From contig DNQP01000190.1 in NCBI GenBank assembly GCA_003500955.1, positions 1 through 20,241 of the forward strand: a stretch of 20,241 nucleotides of DNA, read 5' to 3'. Made by a program: the position numbers and the translations under genes. The notes beneath the pieces are model-generated. The model was not told the origin of the DNA. It searched no databases and saw only the letters and a list, made by a program, of their open reading frames with translations. Below are positions 1 through 11,635 of the stretch, one piece after another. Each line of letters opens with the position of its first letter. Within the stretch, counting starts at the first letter, position 1. The DNA is from Curvibacter sp. GTDB lineage: Bacteria > Pseudomonadota > Gammaproteobacteria > Burkholderiales > Burkholderiaceae_C.

Positions 1-3006
<3,006 letters not shown>

Positions 3007-3048
3007 GTAGGAGCCGCTCCGGAAGGGGGGTGTCAGGGGAAACCCGAC

Positions 3049-3054
3049 ATTTTA
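3049..3054 (-). promoter_or_regulatory. Possible -10 element for tkt-gapA
   Basis: On the minus strand the 105-base tkt/murU spacer contains TAAAAT, one mismatch from the sigma70 -10 consensus, about 43 bases before the tkt ATG. It would give a leader of roughly 36 bases. No convincing -35 hexamer is seen 16-18 bases upstream, so this is a weak prediction. GC-rich GGGCCC/CCCGGG palindromic bits lie next to it. Confidence 0.3.
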
Positions 3055-3111
3055 CCGGGCCCGACTTATGACTCCCGGGCCAGCGGCTGAACCCCGGGCG
3101 CATGGACTACA

Positions 3112-3882
3112 GTGCAGCTTGTGCAGAGCTCCAACACCATCACCGCCATGCTGCTGGCCGCCGGCCGTGGCGAGCGCATGCGTCCGCTGACCGACGCCAC
3201 ACCCAAGCCCCTGCTCTCCGTGCGGGGCAAGCCGCTGCTGCGATGGCATGTCGACGCCCTGGCCGCGGCTGGCTTCGACGACTTCGTGATCAACACCGCC
3301 TGGCTCGGGGAACAGATCCCTGCGTATTTCGGCCCCGAGCCCCGCGGCAGCGAGGGCCGCCCCCTGAACATCCGCTATTCCTGGGAGGGGATGGACTTCG
3401 GCGGTGCGTTGGAGACGGCCGGCGGTATCGTGCGCGCGCTACCGCTACTGGGCGACATCTTCTGGATCGTGGCGGGCGACGTCTACGCCCCGGGTTTCCC
3501 TTTTTCCATACAGGCGGTGCAGCGCTTTGCGCGCAGCGACAAGCTGGCCCACCTCTGGCTCGTGCCCAACCCACCGCACAACCCCGGCGGCGATTTCGGC
3601 CTGGGCAATGACCGCGAGGCGCCCGGCCGCCAGCTGGCCTTGAACCAGGCGGCGCTCAAGTACACGTACAGCACCATCGGCCTGTACCGCCGTGAACTCT
3701 TCGTGCGGCCCTGGTGCGACATACCGTGTGGAAATTCAGCTGGCATCAAAGCCCCCTTGGCGCCCATGTTGCGCCAGGCCATGGACAATCAACGCATCAG
3801 CGCCGAGCTCTACACCGGGCCCTGGACCGACGTGGGCACGCCCGAGCGCCTGGCGCAACTCAACGAGATCGCCCGCACATGA
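3112..3882 (+). CDS. murU: N-acetylmuramate-1-phosphate uridylyltransferase (MurU-like nucleotidyltransferase)
   Basis: Sugar-1-phosphate nucleotidyltransferase. The likely reaction is MurNAc-1-phosphate + UTP to UDP-MurNAc, the last step of the AmgK/MurU peptidoglycan recycling route that bypasses de novo MurA/MurB. The signature LAAGRGERMRPLTDATPKPLL occupies about residues 15-35. ETAGGI, AGDVYAPGF, NPPHNPGGDFGL and the closing GPWTDVGTPERL all match my memory of MurU. The 256 residues are slightly longer than the roughly 223 of Pseudomonas MurU. The start is uncertain: GTG 3112 or GTG 3121, with ATG 3148 too close to the nucleotide-binding loop, and no clear Shine-Dalgarno before any of them. 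A TACAGT -10-like hexamer at 3108-3113 could give a near-leaderless message if GTG 3121 is used. It overlaps pepP by 4 bases (ATGA). Its usual partner amgK is about 10 kb away. Another NDP-sugar substrate is possible, but the AmgK in the window favours MurU. Confidence 0.85.
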   Translation: MQLVQSSNTITAMLLAAGRGERMRPLTDATPKPLLSVRGKPLLRWHVDALAAAGFDDFVINTAWLGEQIPAYFGPEPRGSEGRPLNIRYSWEGMDFGGALETAGGIVRALPLLGDIFWIVAGDVYAPGFPFSIQAVQRFARSDKLAHLWLVPNPPHNPGGDFGLGNDREAPGRQLALNQAALKYTYSTIGLYRRELFVRPWCDIPCGNSAGIKAPLAPMLRQAMDNQRISAELYTGPWTDVGTPERLAQLNEIART

Positions 3883-5276
3883 ACACCATCGAACACGCCG
3901 ACCTCTATGCCCATCGCCGTGCGCGGCTGGCGGCCCAGCTCGGCCCAGACGCGGTGGCCATCGTGCCCACCGCGCCCGAGCATCTGCGCAACCGCGACAG
4001 CGAGTTCCTGTTCCGCTTCGACAGCTACTTCCATTACCTCAGCGGCTTTGGTGAGCCGAATGCCTGGCTGGTGATCACCAGCGCCGGCCACACCACGCTG
4101 TTCTGCCAGCCCAAGGACCTCGAGCGCGAGATCTGGGACGGCATCCGCCTCGGCCCCGAAGCGGCGCCAGCGACGCTCGGGGTTGACGCCGCCTTTCCGG
4201 TGACCGAGCTGGAGCAGCGCCTGCCTAAGCTGCTCGAGAACCAGGCCACGGTCTGGTATCCGTTCGCGACGCATGCGGGCCTGGAGGCCCGCATCGAGGG
4301 CTGGCTCAAGGCAGTCCGCGCGCGCGTGCGTTTTGGCGCACTCTGTCCTGAGTCCCAGCGCGATCTGTGTTCCATCCTCGACGAGATGCGCCTGGTCAAG
4401 GACGCGCACGAGCAAGACGTGATGCGCCGCGCTTCGCGCATCAGCGCAGGCGCGCACATTCGCGCCATGCAGCTGTCGGCGCGCATGCTGCGCGCGGGCC
4501 AGGACGTGCGTGAGTACCACCTGGACGCCGAGCTGCTGCACGAGTTCCGCCGCCACGGCTCGCAATACCCGGCCTACGGCTCCATCGTCGCCGCGGGCGC
4601 CAACGCCTGCGTGCTGCACTACCGCGCGGACAACGCGCCCATCCGCGATGGCGAGCTGGTGCTCATCGATGCCGGCTGCGAGCTCGACGGCTATGCCAGC
4701 GACATCACGCGCACCTTCCCCGCCAACGGCCGCTACACCGGCCCCCAGCGCGCGCTCTACGACCTGGTGCTGGCCGCCCAGGACGCGGCCGTGGAGGCCA
4801 CGCGCGCCGGTGCGCGCTTCGTCGAGCCGCACGAAGCCACGGTCAAGGTGCTGTCCCAGGGCCTGCTGGACCTGGGTCTGCTCGACAAACACAAGGTGGG
4901 CTCGGTGGACGACGTGATCGGCAGCCGCGCCTACTTCCGGTTCTACATGCACCGCACCGGCCACTGGTTAGGCATGGACGTGCACGACTGCGGCAGCTAT
5001 GTGGAGCACAGCGAGCTGGGCAAGACCAGCGAACGCAAGGACCCGCTCTCGGGCGAACTCATCAAGGATCGGCCCAGCCGCATCCTGAAACCCGGCATGT
5101 GCCTGACCATCGAGCCCGGCCTTTACGTGCGCCCGGCCGAGGACGTGCCCCGCGAGTTCTGGAACATCGGCATCCGCATCGAGGACGACGCTTTCGTCAC
5201 AGAGTCGGGGTGCGAGCTCATCACCCGCGACGTGCCCGTGAACGCGGACGAGATTGAGGCACTGATGCGCACCTGA
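3879..5276 (+). CDS. pepP: Xaa-Pro aminopeptidase P
   Basis: Cytoplasmic dimanganese M24B peptidase that removes the N-terminal residue from peptides with proline in position 2. ATG 3879 overlaps the murU stop (ATGA) and gives 465 residues, the usual PepP length. A reading frame extending further upstream is open but lies within murU and is not needed. The N-terminal creatinase-like domain spans about 1-170 and includes NRDSEFLFRFDSYFHYLSGF. The catalytic pita-bread domain follows. By alignment to E. coli PepP from memory, the metal ligands are Asp264 (LIDAGCELDG), Asp275 (ASDITRTF), His362 (TGHWLG), Glu412 (TIEPGLY) and Glu435 (RIEDDAF), with catalytic His369 in DVHDCG. All expected residues are present. 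The overlap implies translational coupling to murU. Any functional link to cell-wall recycling is only contextual. Confidence 0.96.
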   Translation: MNTIEHADLYAHRRARLAAQLGPDAVAIVPTAPEHLRNRDSEFLFRFDSYFHYLSGFGEPNAWLVITSAGHTTLFCQPKDLEREIWDGIRLGPEAAPATLGVDAAFPVTELEQRLPKLLENQATVWYPFATHAGLEARIEGWLKAVRARVRFGALCPESQRDLCSILDEMRLVKDAHEQDVMRRASRISAGAHIRAMQLSARMLRAGQDVREYHLDAELLHEFRRHGSQYPAYGSIVAAGANACVLHYRADNAPIRDGELVLIDAGCELDGYASDITRTFPANGRYTGPQRALYDLVLAAQDAAVEATRAGARFVEPHEATVKVLSQGLLDLGLLDKHKVGSVDDVIGSRAYFRFYMHRTGHWLGMDVHDCGSYVEHSELGKTSERKDPLSGELIKDRPSRILKPGMCLTIEPGLYVRPAEDVPREFWNIGIRIEDDAFVTESGCELITRDVPVNADEIEALMRT

Positions 5277-5292
5277 GCGCGCGGTCCGGGTG

Positions 5293-5309
5293 GCACGGCT
5301 ATGCCGTGC
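5293..5309 (+). other. GC-rich hairpin after pepP
   Basis: GCACGGC, a 3-base loop TAT, then GCCGTGC form a perfect 7-bp stem 16 bases after the pepP stop. No T-run follows (the next bases are TTAGGC), so it is not a canonical intrinsic terminator. It may still mark the 3' end of murU-pepP mRNA or protect it. Confidence 0.4.
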
Positions 5310-5353
5310 TTAGGCAAAGGCAATTGGCTCGCTGGCGCCGGGCCGTCTATCAT

Positions 5354-5381
5354 TTCGCTCAATTCGATAGTTTTGAGCGAA
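5354..5381 (+). promoter_or_regulatory. 9-bp inverted repeat overlapping the ribosome-binding site of the DUF2061 gene
   Basis: TTCGCTCAA at 5354-5362 and its exact complement TTGAGCGAA at 5373-5381 are separated by 10 bases. The right arm runs into the GCGAAGG sequence that should serve as Shine-Dalgarno for ATG 5391. The site could be a repressor operator or an RNA hairpin that hides the ribosome-binding site. The arms are perfect, but the function is inference. Confidence 0.45.
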
Positions 5382-5390
5382 GGTTACCCC

Positions 5391-5642
5391 ATGGCCCAGT
5401 TTGCGCGCACCCATCTGCCCACCTTGAAAAAGACCGCCAGCTACTACGTGCTGCACATCACCGTGGCCGCGCTGGTGGCTTATGCCGTCACGGGCGACCT
5501 GTTCATGTCGCTGACCTTGAGTCTGCTCGAGCCCACCGTCCAGGCCGTGGCTTTCTTCTTTCACGAAAAGGCCTGGGAGAGCGCGTCGCGACGCCAGGAT
5601 CAGCCCACCGACCCTGATCGCGCAGCATTTCAGGCCGGATGA
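5391..5642 (+). CDS. DUF2061 small membrane protein
   Basis: An 83-residue protein of unknown function whose whole length matches the DUF2061 pattern as I recall it: LKKTASYYVLHITVAALVAYAVTG followed by a second hydrophobic stretch and the conserved AFFFHEKAWE. Two membrane segments are visible, about residues 15-34 and 37-57, with a charged, Gln/Asp-rich C-terminal tail (SRRQDQPTDPDR). ATG 5391 is chosen over in-frame ATG 5301 because the family starts just before FARTHLPTLKK and because AAGG lies 7 bases upstream of 5391. The extra 30 residues from 5301 would fall across a hairpin and an inverted repeat and look non-coding. It is likely an inner-membrane protein. Its role is unknown, and its neighbours (pepP, maeB) do not suggest one. 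Confidence 0.85.
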   Translation: MAQFARTHLPTLKKTASYYVLHITVAALVAYAVTGDLFMSLTLSLLEPTVQAVAFFFHEKAWESASRRQDQPTDPDRAAFQAG

Positions 5643-5726
5643 CATGAGGGCTGACCTTTGCCTATAAGTAAAAACCGAGAGTCGTTTTTCGGGGATTCAT
5701 TGCTCAGAACATGCGATTTCGAGGTC

Positions 5727-5732
5727 TACAAT
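5727..5732 (+). promoter_or_regulatory. Possible -10 element for maeB
   Basis: TACAAT stands out in an otherwise GC-rich window, about 100 bases before the maeB ATG. The best -35-like hexamer, TTGCTC at 5700-5705, is 21 bases away, which is too far, so the promoter call is weak. Upstream, at 5670-5689, AAAAAC and GTTTTT form a 6-bp AT-rich stem that could be a weak terminator for the DUF2061 gene. The roughly 95-base leader shows no riboswitch I recognise. Confidence 0.3.
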
Positions 5733-5831
5733 CCGATTCCCCATAGAAGCAGGCTGTTGGGACGGGGACAGTGCAGATCGTTGCGCTGCCCGGCCCGAAC
5801 ATCACACCCGGCCTGCAGCAGGAGTTGATAG

Positions 5832-8138
<2,307 letters not shown>

Positions 8139-8182
8139 CAAGGCGATAACAGCAGGTACTCACCAACTTACCATTGCTGACA

Positions 8183-8221
8183 CAAGGGCCTGCCCAAAAA
8201 ATAGGCAGGCCCTTGCTTTTT
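8183..8221 (+). terminator. Intrinsic terminator after maeB
   Basis: A perfect 12-bp stem, CAAGGGCCTGCC (8183-8194) against GGCAGGCCCTTG (8204-8215), with a 9-base A-rich loop, is followed by CTTTTT. It lies 44 bases after the maeB stop and separates maeB from the ribonuclease gene. Confidence 0.93.
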
Positions 8222-8257
8222 GGGCCCCGATCTGCGACACTCTCGGGCTTGAATCTT

Positions 8258-8271
8258 CCGGGTTAACCCGG
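8258..8271. promoter_or_regulatory. 14-bp perfect palindrome in the ribonuclease promoter region
   Basis: CCGGGTTAACCCGG reads identically on both strands and lies 23-37 bases before the ribonuclease ATG. It sits directly upstream of TATAAC (8278-8283), the best -10-like hexamer in this gap. A TTGAAT at 8249-8254 is 23 bases from that -10, too far for normal sigma70 spacing. A dimeric repressor or activator site is a reasonable inference. No known regulator motif is recognised. Confidence 0.45.
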
Positions 8272-8294
8272 GTGTCATATAACAGGTTCGACTC

Positions 8295-8687
8295 ATGGCG
8301 CGCTGCTCAAGCATCAAGTTGGTACTCACTGGCTTTTTGCTGGCGCTAGCCTTGCTGTCCACCAGCGCCGGGGCGAGAAGCCCCGCGCCCGTGGACGCAT
8401 CCATGACGGTGTCAGTGGCGGAACTGCCACGCCAGGGTGCGGAAACCTATCGCCTGATCCTGCAAGGCGGCCCGTTTCCGTACGAAAAGGACGGCACGGT
8501 GTTCGGTAACCGCGAGCGTTTGCTCCCGGCCCAGAAGCGCGGCTACTACCGCGAGTACACCGTTCCGACGCCTGGCGCGCGCAACCGGGGCATACGCCGG
8601 ATTGTGTGTGGTGGAGCGCCGACGACGCCCGATGCCTGTTATTACACGGCCGATCATTACGCGAGTTTTCGCCGGATCGTGCCCTGA
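8295..8687 (+). CDS. Secreted guanyl-specific ribonuclease of the barnase/RNase Sa (N1/T1) family
   Basis: Predicted exported RNase that cleaves RNA after guanosine. Residues 1-27 are a classic signal peptide: basic start, hydrophobic LVLTGFLLALALLS, cleavage after SAGA. The roughly 103-residue mature part is close to Streptomyces RNase Sa as I remember it: GPFPYEKDGTVFGNRE, GYYREYTVPTPGARNRGIRRI and YTADHYASF. By that alignment the catalytic residues are Glu87, Arg98, Arg102 and His121, all present. Cys105 and Cys115 are the only cysteines in the mature part and could form a disulfide outside the cytoplasm. ATG 8295 has only a weak AGG upstream. A barstar gene follows 36 bases downstream, fitting an RNase/inhibitor operon. 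A role in nutrient scavenging or competition is inference. Confidence 0.92.
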   Translation: MARCSSIKLVLTGFLLALALLSTSAGARSPAPVDASMTVSVAELPRQGAETYRLILQGGPFPYEKDGTVFGNRERLLPAQKRGYYREYTVPTPGARNRGIRRIVCGGAPTTPDACYYTADHYASFRRIVP

Positions 8688-8723
8688 CGGAATCTGTGTT
8701 TTAGCCATGAAAGTGACGCGGGG

Positions 8724-9125
8724 ATGGATACACCACTTCGTACCGTAAGAACGAATATCGTTCAGTCGATCCGGGCCTTCCGGGTCTCGGACCTGCAGGA
8801 AGCGGCCCAGTCCCTGGGCCATCACTTCCTTTATGCCAACCTGGCAGCTGCTCAGTCCAAGCAGGACGTGCTGGACCTGATCGCCCAGCAGTTCATGCTC
8901 GCCGCCAACGTGGGCAAGAACTTCGATGCGCTCTACGACTGCATGACGGACCCGCTGCACAAGTCGGGCCCGCAACCGGGCTTCATTGCCGTGCTGGAGC
9001 ACATCCCGGCCAATGCCAAGTTCGACAAGGAAGCACGCGAGCAGCTGCTCGACATCTTCCGCGATGCGGCGGACTACTGGAGCGACCGCAAGGTCCCATT
9101 CCGGTGTTTCTATTCTTTTCTGTAG
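8724..9125 (+). CDS. Barstar-family ribonuclease inhibitor
   Basis: Cytoplasmic inhibitor expected to bind the active site of the upstream RNase and protect the producer before export. The 133 residues include the barstar core: FLYANLAAAQSKQDVLDLIAQQF, then GKNFDALYDCMTD with the acidic/aromatic inhibitory helix, and LLDIFRDAADYWSDRKVPFRCFYSFL. The N-terminus has about 25 extra residues compared with the 90-residue Bacillus barstar. ATG 8724 is the only good start; GGGG lies too close to it to be a normal Shine-Dalgarno, so translation may depend on the upstream gene. The frame stops at TAG 9123-9125 inside a run of pyrimidines. One extra T in TTTT (9116-9119) would extend the protein to about 203 residues. 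It may therefore be a complete short barstar, a frameshifted long one, or one extended by ribosomal slippage. Confidence 0.9.
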   Translation: MDTPLRTVRTNIVQSIRAFRVSDLQEAAQSLGHHFLYANLAAAQSKQDVLDLIAQQFMLAANVGKNFDALYDCMTDPLHKSGPQPGFIAVLEHIPANAKFDKEAREQLLDIFRDAADYWSDRKVPFRCFYSFL

Positions 9126-9334
9126 CCCGTTCTGCACAAACCAGCCAAGCAGAACGGGCGAACGAGGCTAAGGCAGAAGGTGTGGCCAGCGAGGCCGTCA
9201 TCACCAGCACCAGCCTCGAGACGGCTGAAGAGGGTGGCGAAAAGATGCCAACCGACAAACTGCTCGACGTGTCGCCGCTGGCGCTGCGCATGAGCAGCCC
9301 GTTCAATGCTGGGTATTGGCTCGCTGCCGCGTAG
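9119..9334 (+). other. Out-of-frame continuation of barstar, possible frameshifted C-terminal tail
   Basis: In the -1 frame relative to barstar an open stretch of about 71 codons runs from the TTTT run to TAG 9332-9334. It ends with the gene-like sequence SPLALRMSSPFNAGYWLAAA. The later codons favour G or C at the third position as real genes here do. The first 20 or so do not and include a hairpin. No good start codon or Shine-Dalgarno exists for separate translation: the frame's GTG 9104 lies within barstar with nothing upstream. A C-terminal barstar extension displaced by a one-base change is the simplest reading. Non-coding chance is the alternative. Confidence 0.4.
9125..9159 (+). other. 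11-bp hairpin starting at the last base of the barstar stop codon
   Basis: GCCCGTTCTGC (9125-9135) pairs perfectly with GCAGAACGGGC (9149-9159) across a 13-base loop. No T-run follows on either strand, so it is not a standard terminator. It begins 5 bases after TTTT 9116-9119, the usual distance between a slippery site and a stimulating stem. Confidence 0.6.
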
Positions 9335-9350
9335 CCAACAGCCAGCGACA

Positions 9351-9433
9351 GCTCCCCCTGAGGCGCTGCGCGCCTTCCCCCTCTGAAGAGGGGGACGCAC
9401 CCAGCGGCCTGGCAAAGCCAGTTCCGCGGGTGC
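9351..9433. repeat. Compound palindromic intergenic repeat, Comamonadaceae-like
   Basis: Two adjoining structures are visible. CCCCCTCT/AGAGGGGG (9377-9384 with 9387-9394) is a tight inverted repeat. The second is a nested hairpin at 9397-9433: GCACCC/GGGTGC, GCGG/CCGC and CTGGC/GCCAG around an AAA loop, with one bulged A. The flank CTCCCCCTGAGGCGCTGCGCGCC and the GGCAAAGCCAG core resemble an interspersed element I recall from many Comamonadaceae intergenic regions. Only one copy is present here, so repetition cannot be shown from the window. Confidence 0.65.
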
Positions 9434-9442
9434 CCACGAACG

Positions 9443-9470
9443 AAGCCACGACCGAGGTCGTGGCTTTTTT
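9443..9470 (+). terminator. Intrinsic terminator of the ribonuclease/barstar unit
   Basis: AAGCCACGAC and GTCGTGGCTT form a 10-bp stem with loop CGAG. T residues run from 9465 to 9470 and end on the last base of the convergent rsmA stop codon. On the minus strand the same hairpin is not followed by T residues, so it acts mainly on rightward transcripts and protects rsmA from antisense reading. Confidence 0.9.
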
Positions 9471-10234
9471 CATGTCGTCGGGACTTGTGCCAATGCCACG
9501 TATTCGACGACGGGCACCTCTTCGGCGCGGCGCTGCAGGTCGAAGTCGACCGTCACGCCCTTTTCCTCCATCCATCGGCCCAGGGTGTGGCGCAGGATCT
9601 TGCGGCGTTGGCTGAAGGCGACCTGGACGATCTCCTCCAGCCGCTTGACGTCCAGCTCAGGCGGCTGAGCGTGCGGCACCATGCGCACCACGGCGCTGTC
9701 CACCCGCGGCGGCGGATCGAAGCTGGCAGGAGGCACAAAAAGCACGTTTTCCATGGCATAGCGCCACTGCAGCATCACGCTCAGACGCCCGTAGTTCGCG
9801 GTGGCCGGCTCGGCCACCATGCGGTCGATGACCTCCTTCTGCAGCATGAAGTGCTGGTCCTCGACCACGGCCACGTGCTCCAGAAGATGGAAGAGGATGG
9901 GGGTGGAGATGTTGTAGGGCAGGTTGCCGACGACGCGCAGCCTGGTGGTCCCGTGCAGGCGCGCAAGTGCCGTGAAATCGACCCGCAACACGTCGGATTC
10001 GATCACGTCGAGCTGGGCATGGTTGCGCAGGCGCGCCGCCAGGTCGCGGTCCAGCTCGATCACCATGAGCCGGCCCAGGCGCTCGACCAGGGGCTGGGTC
10101 AGGGCGGCCAGACCCGGTCCGATCTCGACCATGACCTGGCCCGGCCGCGGATCGATGGCACGCACGATGCCGTCGATGATGGCGTCATCCGCCAGGAAAT
10201 GCTGTCCGAAGCGCTTGCGCGGGATGTGCTTCAC
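9470..10234 (-). CDS. rsmA: 16S rRNA (adenine1518/1519-N6)-dimethyltransferase RsmA (KsgA)
   Basis: Dimethylates two adjacent adenines in the 3' terminal hairpin of 16S rRNA with S-adenosylmethionine, a late checkpoint in 30S assembly. The 254 residues are close to the usual 260-270. Motifs are RKRFGQHFL (6-14), the AdoMet-binding [11 protein letters not shown] (about 37-47), acidic VIELDRD (58-64) and the catalytic NLPYNIS (104-110), followed by [13 protein letters not shown] and [13 protein letters not shown]. The start is GTG at 10234, 3 bases after the surA stop, giving [11 protein letters not shown]. An upstream ATG is not available. It is the last gene of lptD-surA-rsmA. pdxA, often found between surA and ksgA in Proteobacteria, is absent here. 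Confidence 0.97.
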   Translation of the reverse strand: MKHIPRKRFGQHFLADDAIIDGIVRAIDPRPGQVMVEIGPGLAALTQPLVERLGRLMVIELDRDLAARLRNHAQLDVIESDVLRVDFTALARLHGTTRLRVVGNLPYNISTPILFHLLEHVAVVEDQHFMLQKEVIDRMVAEPATANYGRLSVMLQWRYAMENVLFVPPASFDPPPRVDSAVVRMVPHAQPPELDVKRLEEIVQVAFSQRRKILRHTLGRWMEEKGVTVDFDLQRRAEEVPVVEYVALAQVPTT

Positions 10235-10237
10235 GGG

Positions 10238-11632
10238 CTATTGCTGCGGCGCTTCGCGCAGCTCCACATAGGCGCGCGCGCGCACGTCACGCACCCAGTT
10301 CTCGTAGGCCTCGGCCGTCTTGCGTTCGCGCAGCATGCCACGCACGAGTTCGCGCTGCTCACGCTCGCTCAGCGTGGCATTGCGACGCTCGATCAGCTGA
10401 ATCAGGTGCACGCCGAAGCGGGAGATCAGCGGTTGGCTGATCTGCCCGGGCGCGAGCTGGTCCATGACGCGCTCGAACTCGGGCACGAACATGCCAGGGT
10501 TGGCCCAACCCAGATCACCACCCTGGGCCGCGCTGCCGTCCTGTGAGTTCTGACGCGCCAGGGTGGCGAAGTCGGTCTCGCCGCTGACGATGCGACGACG
10601 GAAGTCGTTGAGCTTGTCGCGCGCCTGGGCCTCGCTGAGCTGGGTGCCGGGCACCAGCAGGATGTGGCGGGCCCGGCTCTGGGTGACGGTCGTCGGCGGC
10701 AGGCCGGGCTGGCGCCGCTCGATCAGCTTGAGCACGTGAAAGCCGGCGCCGGAACGTACCAGACCGGCCACGCCCCCCGGCGCCAGGGTGCGCACGGCGT
10801 CGGTGAAGAGCCCGGGATAGCGATCCGCAGGCCGCAGGCCGAGCTGGCCGCCGTTGCTGCGGTCCGGTGCATCGGAAAACTCGCGCGCCAGCGCGGCGAA
10901 GTCTTCGCCGCGGCGTGCGCGCTGCAGGGCCTGCTCGGCCCTGGCCTGCCGCTCTTTCTGCTGCGCCTCGTCGGCGTTCTCAGGCACGACCACGAGAATC
11001 TGGGCGATGTGGATGAGCTGTCGCGTCGGATCGCCGGCCTGCTGTTGCTGTTCGGCCAGGTACTGGTCCACTTCCACGTCACTCACACGCACCCGCGATT
11101 CGACCTCGCGCTCGCGCAAGCGCGTCAGCAGCAGCTGGTCACTGAGCTGCTCGCGAAAGCTGGCGTAGGCGATTCCCTCGCGCTGCAGCTGTTGCCGCAG
11201 CTGCTCCACGCTCAGCTGGTTCTGGCTCGCCACGGACTGCTCGGCCTGATCGATCGAGGGCTCGTCGACCTTGATGCCGCTGTCCTTGGCGAGCTGAAGC
11301 TGGGCCCGGTCATCGATAAGCTGGTTGAGCACCTGGCGCGCGATCTCGCGCGGATCCGGCTGGGACTGGCGCTGTGCCGCCAGCTGGCGACGGATGCGCT
11401 CGACCTGGGCCATCACCTGCTGATTGGTGATGGGCTCGGCATTCACGACGGCCACAATGAAGTCGGCCGAGCGCACACCCGAAACCACCGGCTCCGACAG
11501 CGCGGGGCTCACGGGCGCAGGCCCGGGTAGCGTCGCCGCGGACGCAGCCGGCCCACGCAAGCCCTGGGCCCATGACGGAGCAGCGACCACCAGGATGGCC
11601 AGCAGAAATGCCGTGAAGCGAGTAACAGTCAT
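10238..11632 (-). CDS. surA: Periplasmic chaperone/peptidyl-prolyl isomerase SurA
   Basis: Chaperone that carries unfolded outer-membrane proteins, including LptD, across the periplasm. It has 464 residues with an N-terminal signal peptide (FTAFLLAILVVAAPSWAQ, cleavage near residue 22). The N-terminal chaperone domain (about 55-200) contains INDDRAQ-like LIDDRAQLQLAKDSGI. Two parvulin domains follow, the first about 203-305 (IHIAQILVVV to GFHVLKLIERR) and the second about 315-420 (RARHILLV to GVHLIQLIERR). A short C-terminal helix region ends in LREAPQQ. ATG 11632 lies 3 bases after the lptD stop, indicating tight operon structure and probable translational coupling. The order lptD-surA is typical of Proteobacteria. 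Confidence 0.97.
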   Translation of the reverse strand: MTVTRFTAFLLAILVVAAPSWAQGLRGPAASAATLPGPAPVSPALSEPVVSGVRSADFIVAVVNAEPITNQQVMAQVERIRRQLAAQRQSQPDPREIARQVLNQLIDDRAQLQLAKDSGIKVDEPSIDQAEQSVASQNQLSVEQLRQQLQREGIAYASFREQLSDQLLLTRLREREVESRVRVSDVEVDQYLAEQQQQAGDPTRQLIHIAQILVVVPENADEAQQKERQARAEQALQRARRGEDFAALAREFSDAPDRSNGGQLGLRPADRYPGLFTDAVRTLAPGGVAGLVRSGAGFHVLKLIERRQPGLPPTTVTQSRARHILLVPGTQLSEAQARDKLNDFRRRIVSGETDFATLARQNSQDGSAAQGGDLGWANPGMFVPEFERVMDQLAPGQISQPLISRFGVHLIQLIERRNATLSEREQRELVRGMLRERKTAEAYENWVRDVRARAYVELREAPQQ

Positions 11633-11635
11633 GGG

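Noticed and set aside
5301..5390. 30-residue upstream extension of the DUF2061 protein
   Set aside because: The family start is at 5391 with its own ribosome-binding site. The extension covers a hairpin and an inverted repeat.
8749..8763. GAACGA-ATA-TCGTTC inverted repeat near the barstar start, reminiscent of a LexA-type box
   Set aside because: The spacing does not match the known GAAC-N4-GTTC box, and it lies inside the coding sequence. Treated as chance.
9110..9415. 101-residue minus-strand frame in the barstar-rsmA gap
   Set aside because: It crosses the repeat and has no ribosome-binding site, no domain and a low-complexity Arg-rich composition.
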